From: JAQIBY01 sp964418565
GTDB taxonomy: Bacteria > Bacteroidota > Bacteroidia > Bacteroidales > ML635J-15
NCBI GenBank assembly: GCA_964418565.1
Contig: CAYQMB010000112.1
Coordinates: forward strand, 1-9,099
Reading direction: 5' to 3'
Length of the DNA stretch: 9,099 bases
Shown here: piece after piece, positions 7,302-9,099 of the stretch
How positions within the stretch are numbered: the stretch's first letter is position 1
Layout of the letters: every line of letters begins with the position of its first letter
Program-made: the position numbers and the translations under genes
The notes under the pieces: model-generated
Told to the model about the DNA's origin: nothing
Databases searched by the model: none
What the model saw: the letters and a program-made list of their open reading frames with translations, nothing else

Positions 7302-7319
7302 AATATTAATGTTTTTGCC

Positions 7320-8063
7320 TTACCGTCGCAATTTACCCAATAATCGTAAGATTTCAAGGTAAAGCCAGATTAAAGTTACCATTAATGCAAATGCACCGTA
7401 CCATTCATAGCGTTTTGGAGCTCCGTTGGCTTCGCCTTCACTGATGTTATCAAAATCGATAATCAGGTTAAAAGCTGCAATTCCCACGACCACGAGGCTA
7501 AACAAAATACCACCGATACCGGAGCCGTTAACCATGGGAATGCCCCCGCCAGACGTGAACATACCCAGCAGCCACTGCACAAGATAAACCACGGCCACAG
7601 CGCCTGTTGCAATAAAAACACCTCGTCTGAAAGCCGGTGTAGCTCTTAGCACACCTGTACGATACAGAAGCAACATAAGCAGCAGTACAGCCAGGGTGAG
7701 AAGCACCGCCTGAAAGACAATGCCGTCATAGAGTGTGTTGTACATCACAGACACGGCACCAAGCACCACGCCTTCAGCCAGGGCATAAAGCGGTGCTGTG
7801 ATATGAGCTGTTTTTGGGCTAAAAATGGTAACCAGGGCCAGAATAAAGCCCACGATGGCAGCTCCGATAAGGCCTCCGTTAATCCATGTAGCTCCGGCAA
7901 GCGCTGCATTCCATGTGAGGCCACCGGTAATCAGAATCAAGCCTAACATTAAAAAGGATTTATTGATGGTTCCTTTGATGGTCATCTGGCCACTGAGGTC
8001 GGCTGTTCTTGCATTCTGAAAGACAGCTTTGCTAACTGCAGGATTTGATGTTCGCATAGTCAT
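7320..8063 (-). CDS. Bax inhibitor-1/YccA-like multipass membrane protein
   Basis: The 247-residue protein is strongly hydrophobic with about seven membrane segments (roughly 34-53, 60-81, 88-108, 114-134, 147-167, 185-203 and 221-243) after a short polar N-terminus, MTMRTSNPAVSKAVF. The end of segment six, FNLIIDFDNI (198-207), the linker with GAPKRYEWYGAFAL and segment seven ending in LIWLYLEILRLLGKLRR match the Bax-inhibitor-1-like family common in bacteria. Characterised relatives are pH-sensitive calcium-leak channels (B. subtilis YetJ) or FtsH modulators (E. coli YccA); the acidic D203/D205 and E237 could play the equivalent gating role, but that is inference. The frame extends to a TTG at 8081, but that codon falls inside a -7 promoter element, so the ATG at 8063 is used; the ATG at 8057 (MRTSNP) is equally possible. 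It is first of a probable two-gene operon with the GNAT-like gene. Confidence 0.9.
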   Translation of the reverse strand: MTMRTSNPAVSKAVFQNARTADLSGQMTIKGTINKSFLMLGLILITGGLTWNAALAGATWINGGLIGAAIVGFILALVTIFSPKTAHITAPLYALAEGVVLGAVSVMYNTLYDGIVFQAVLLTLAVLLLMLLLYRTGVLRATPAFRRGVFIATGAVAVVYLVQWLLGMFTSGGGIPMVNGSGIGGILFSLVVVGIAAFNLIIDFDNISEGEANGAPKRYEWYGAFALMVTLIWLYLEILRLLGKLRR

Positions 8064-8078
8064 ACAATTTAAAGAACA

Positions 8079-8086
8079 CAAAATTA
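8079..8086 (-). promoter_or_regulatory. Probable -7 element for the Bax-inhibitor-like/GNAT operon
   Basis: The minus strand reads TAATTTTG, an exact TAnnTTTG match. It is about 16 bases upstream of the ATG at 8063, implying a very short leader of about 10 bases. No TTG-type -33 box is visible at 19-20 bases upstream, where the sequence is simply T/A-rich. It argues against the TTG start at 8081. Confidence 0.5.
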
Positions 8087-8219
8087 GTGTTTTTAGTTTA
8101 TCGGTGGTTTATAAAAATCTTAAAATCGGTTGCGATGCATGAAACCCTTCCAGAATTTTGTGGTTGGGGACATATGAGAATACAGGGTCTATTGTATTCG
8201 TGGGTTGTAGGACACACGG
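8082..8219. other. Gene-free leader region before the tandem repeat array
   Basis: It holds the promoter area of the Bax-inhibitor-like gene on the minus strand and about 110 bases of unique sequence before the first repeat unit. Short frames cross it on both strands but run into the repeat and have no family resemblance. I see no RNA gene or terminator here. Confidence 0.5.
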
Positions 8220-8478
8220 CCGTGTATCTCTGCAACAACCGGGATATTGCGGCACCCAATCCGACAATCCATATGAAATAAAGATTCAAATAAAACATTT
8301 TTGGCATGATTTTTTGCTTCTGTTAACGCAAAAATACATGCCAAAAATCAGTGTATTTTTCCTGTTAACTTACCACGGGTTCCACCCGTGGTTATTCATA
8401 TTTGAGCCTTTCAGGCTCTGTATCTTTCAACAGAAACAATAAGAGCCACAAAGCCCTAATTATCGCAGAAACAATCAG
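8220..8478. repeat. Tandem repeat, full copy 1 (REP-like unit with three hairpins)
   Basis: First unit of an array with a period of about 260 bp; it begins CCGTGTATCTCTGCAACAAC and ends at the next occurrence of the same start. It contains three inverted repeats. ATTTTTGGCATG (8297-8308) pairs with CATGCCAAAAAT (8337-8348), with TTTTTGC/GCAAAAA pairing further inside. ACCACGGGT (8372-8380) pairs with ACCCGTGGT (8384-8392) across TCC. GAGCCT (8404-8409) pairs with AGGCTC (8413-8418) across TTC. Paired short hairpins in non-coding tandem units are typical of REP/BIME-type elements, which in many bacteria are mobilised by a separately located RAYT-type transposase; no such gene is in the window. 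No frame through the unit looks like a real protein. Confidence 0.85.
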
Positions 8479-8740
8479 CCGTGTATCTCTGCAACAACCG
8501 GGATATTGTGGCACCCAATCCGATAATCCATATGAAATAAAGGTTTCAAATTAAAACATTTTTGGCATGATTTTTTGCTTCTGTTACGCAAAAATACATG
8601 CCAAAAATTAGTGTATTTTTCCTGTTAACTTACCACGGGTTCCACCCGTGGTTATTCATATTTGAGCCTTTCAGGCTCTGTTTTTTTCAACAGAAACAAT
8701 AAGAGCCACAAAGCCCTTTAATTATCGAAGAAACAATCAA
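8479..8740. repeat. Tandem repeat, full copy 2
   Basis: By eye it matches copy 1 along its whole length with roughly a dozen substituted or inserted bases. All three stems are unchanged: 8558-8569 with 8597-8608, 8632-8640 with 8644-8652, and 8664-8669 with 8673-8678. The differences fall in loops and linkers, for example one base lost in the loop of the first hairpin, and TATC changed to TTTT after the third. That last change leaves the 6-bp hairpin followed by TG and seven T, a weak forward terminator shape. Confidence 0.85.
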
Positions 8741-8799
8741 CCGTGTATCTCTGAAACAACCGGGATATTGTGGCATCCAATCCGATAATCCATATGAAA
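8741..8799. repeat. Tandem repeat, truncated copy 3
   Basis: The first 59 bases of the unit (CCGTGTATCTCTGAAACAAC through CATATGAAA) are present, with two substitutions relative to copy 2. Identity then stops sharply and unrelated palindromic sequence begins at about 8800, before the hairpin-bearing part of the unit. This marks either the natural end of the array or the edge of another inserted element. Confidence 0.8.
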
Positions 8800-8807
8800 A
8801 CTTCTTT

Positions 8808-8831
8808 GTTCTTTTGGATCGCCAAAAGAAC
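8808..8831. repeat. Perfect 10-bp palindrome
   Basis: GTTCTTTTGG (8808-8817) pairs exactly with CCAAAAGAAC (8822-8831) around ATCG. A further CCAAAAG follows at 8831-8837. There is no T-tract on either side in either orientation, so it is not a rho-independent terminator. It directly adjoins the long inverted repeat that follows and may be part of the same element. Confidence 0.75.
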
Positions 8832-8836
8832 CAAAA

Positions 8837-8967
8837 GCTCGTGCAGCAGAATATTTGTTACCCACATGCTGCTTGAAACCTAAAATCCCGATCCGCCTAT
8901 CGGCGCGGGATTTCTTAACGGTTTCTTCACAGTGTGGGTACCCAACAAATCTTCTGAAAGCACGAGC
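8837..8967. repeat. 131-bp interrupted inverted repeat (long hairpin or cruciform)
   Basis: The outer arms pair GCTCGTGC (8837-8844) with GCACGAGC (8960-8967), CAGAA (8847-8851) with TTCTG (8952-8956), ATTTGTT (8853-8859) with AACAAAT (8944-8950) and ACCCACA (8860-8866) with TGTGGGT (8933-8939). Inside, GAAACC (8875-8880) pairs with GGTTTC (8920-8925), AAATCCCG (8883-8890) with CGGGATTT (8906-8913) and CGCC (8894-8897) with GGCG (8902-8905) around TATC. The two halves therefore fold into one long stem with small internal loops. Such an element could be a MITE, a REP-type unit or a structured RNA. It carries no T-tract and no recognised coding content. Confidence 0.75.
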
Positions 8968-9099
8968 ATTACCCGCCAGGTACAATTGTAGCTTATGGTG
9001 TGAGGTTTTCCAGGCGGACTTGTTGGTTTTTTGGGAACCCCGGGCAGCTGCATTCATACAGGGTGATTGGGATACTGACGTATCATTTTGCGATAGCCA
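8968..9099. other. Unassigned right end of the window
   Basis: No gene, RNA or further strong palindrome is evident. Frames on both strands stay open to the window edge, including a minus-strand frame from 8737 and one ending at a TGA at 9054-9056 whose last residues read YRKMIRQYPNHPV. The latter might be the C-terminus of a minus-strand gene lying mostly to the right, but fourteen residues cannot support a call. Confidence 0.3.

Noticed and set aside
6576..7343. 255-codon plus-strand frame opposite the GNAT-like gene
   Set aside because: It is the antisense shadow of a gene with clear domain motifs; its own translation has no family pattern.
8087..8442. Short frames on both strands across repeat copy 1 and its leader
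   Set aside because: They are composed of repeat sequence and hairpin arms, with no family resemblance and no promoter or start context.
8220..8799. CRISPR array
   Set aside because: The repeated unit is about 260 bp with near-identical content throughout and no short-repeat/unique-spacer alternation; no cas genes are present.
8737..9099. Minus-strand open frame of 106 codons from an ATG, open to the window edge
   Set aside because: It runs through the 131-bp inverted repeat and the repeat stub, and has no family resemblance. The openness is explained by repeat sequence, though a gene lying to the right cannot be excluded.

Overview
The window looks like a chromosomal segment from a member of the Bacteroidota. 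The evidence is a type B (cysteine-poor) L31, a Bacteroidota-type GlmU-like protein, a C-terminal fragment resembling a type IX secretion sorting domain, exact matches to the Bacteroidota -7 promoter element (TAnnTTTG) just upstream of three genes, and no obvious Shine-Dalgarno sequences. The genus cannot be read from this sequence.

Layout: all six convincing genes are on the minus strand. Positions 1-300 hold a forward terminator and a start-less T9SS-sorting-domain-like remnant on the plus strand. A hairpin at 301-330 with T-runs on both strands closes the two converging units. From right to left (the direction of transcription), the left gene group is a GlmU-like sugar nucleotidyltransferase/acyltransferase (4161-5339), the ATP-dependent protease Lon (1577-4069) and a U32-family Fe-S protein of the YegQ/TrhP type (339-1577). 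The lon stop and the U32 start overlap in a TAATG. Between this group and the next lies a GC-rich, strongly folding island (about 5430-5690) with no credible gene. rpmE2 (5757-6023) sits between its own promoter and a strong terminator. Upstream of it, a Bax-inhibitor-1-like membrane protein (7320-8063) and a double-domain GNAT-like protein (6129-7301) are 18 bases apart and probably form one operon.

The last kilobase (8082-9099) has no credible gene. It holds a tandem array of about 260-bp units (two full copies and a 59-bp stub), each carrying three perfect hairpins. The third copy breaks off into a different palindromic block: a perfect 10-bp hairpin, then a roughly 130-nt interrupted inverted repeat. 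This repeat region and the GC-rich island at 5430-5690 are the least explained parts of the window and the best candidates for mobile, REP-like or structured-RNA elements. No complete defence system, CRISPR array, tRNA or rRNA is visible.

Functionally the genes are housekeeping: protein quality control (Lon), probable RNA modification (U32), cell-envelope sugar nucleotide supply (GlmU-like), translation (L31) and membrane homeostasis (Bax inhibitor-like).
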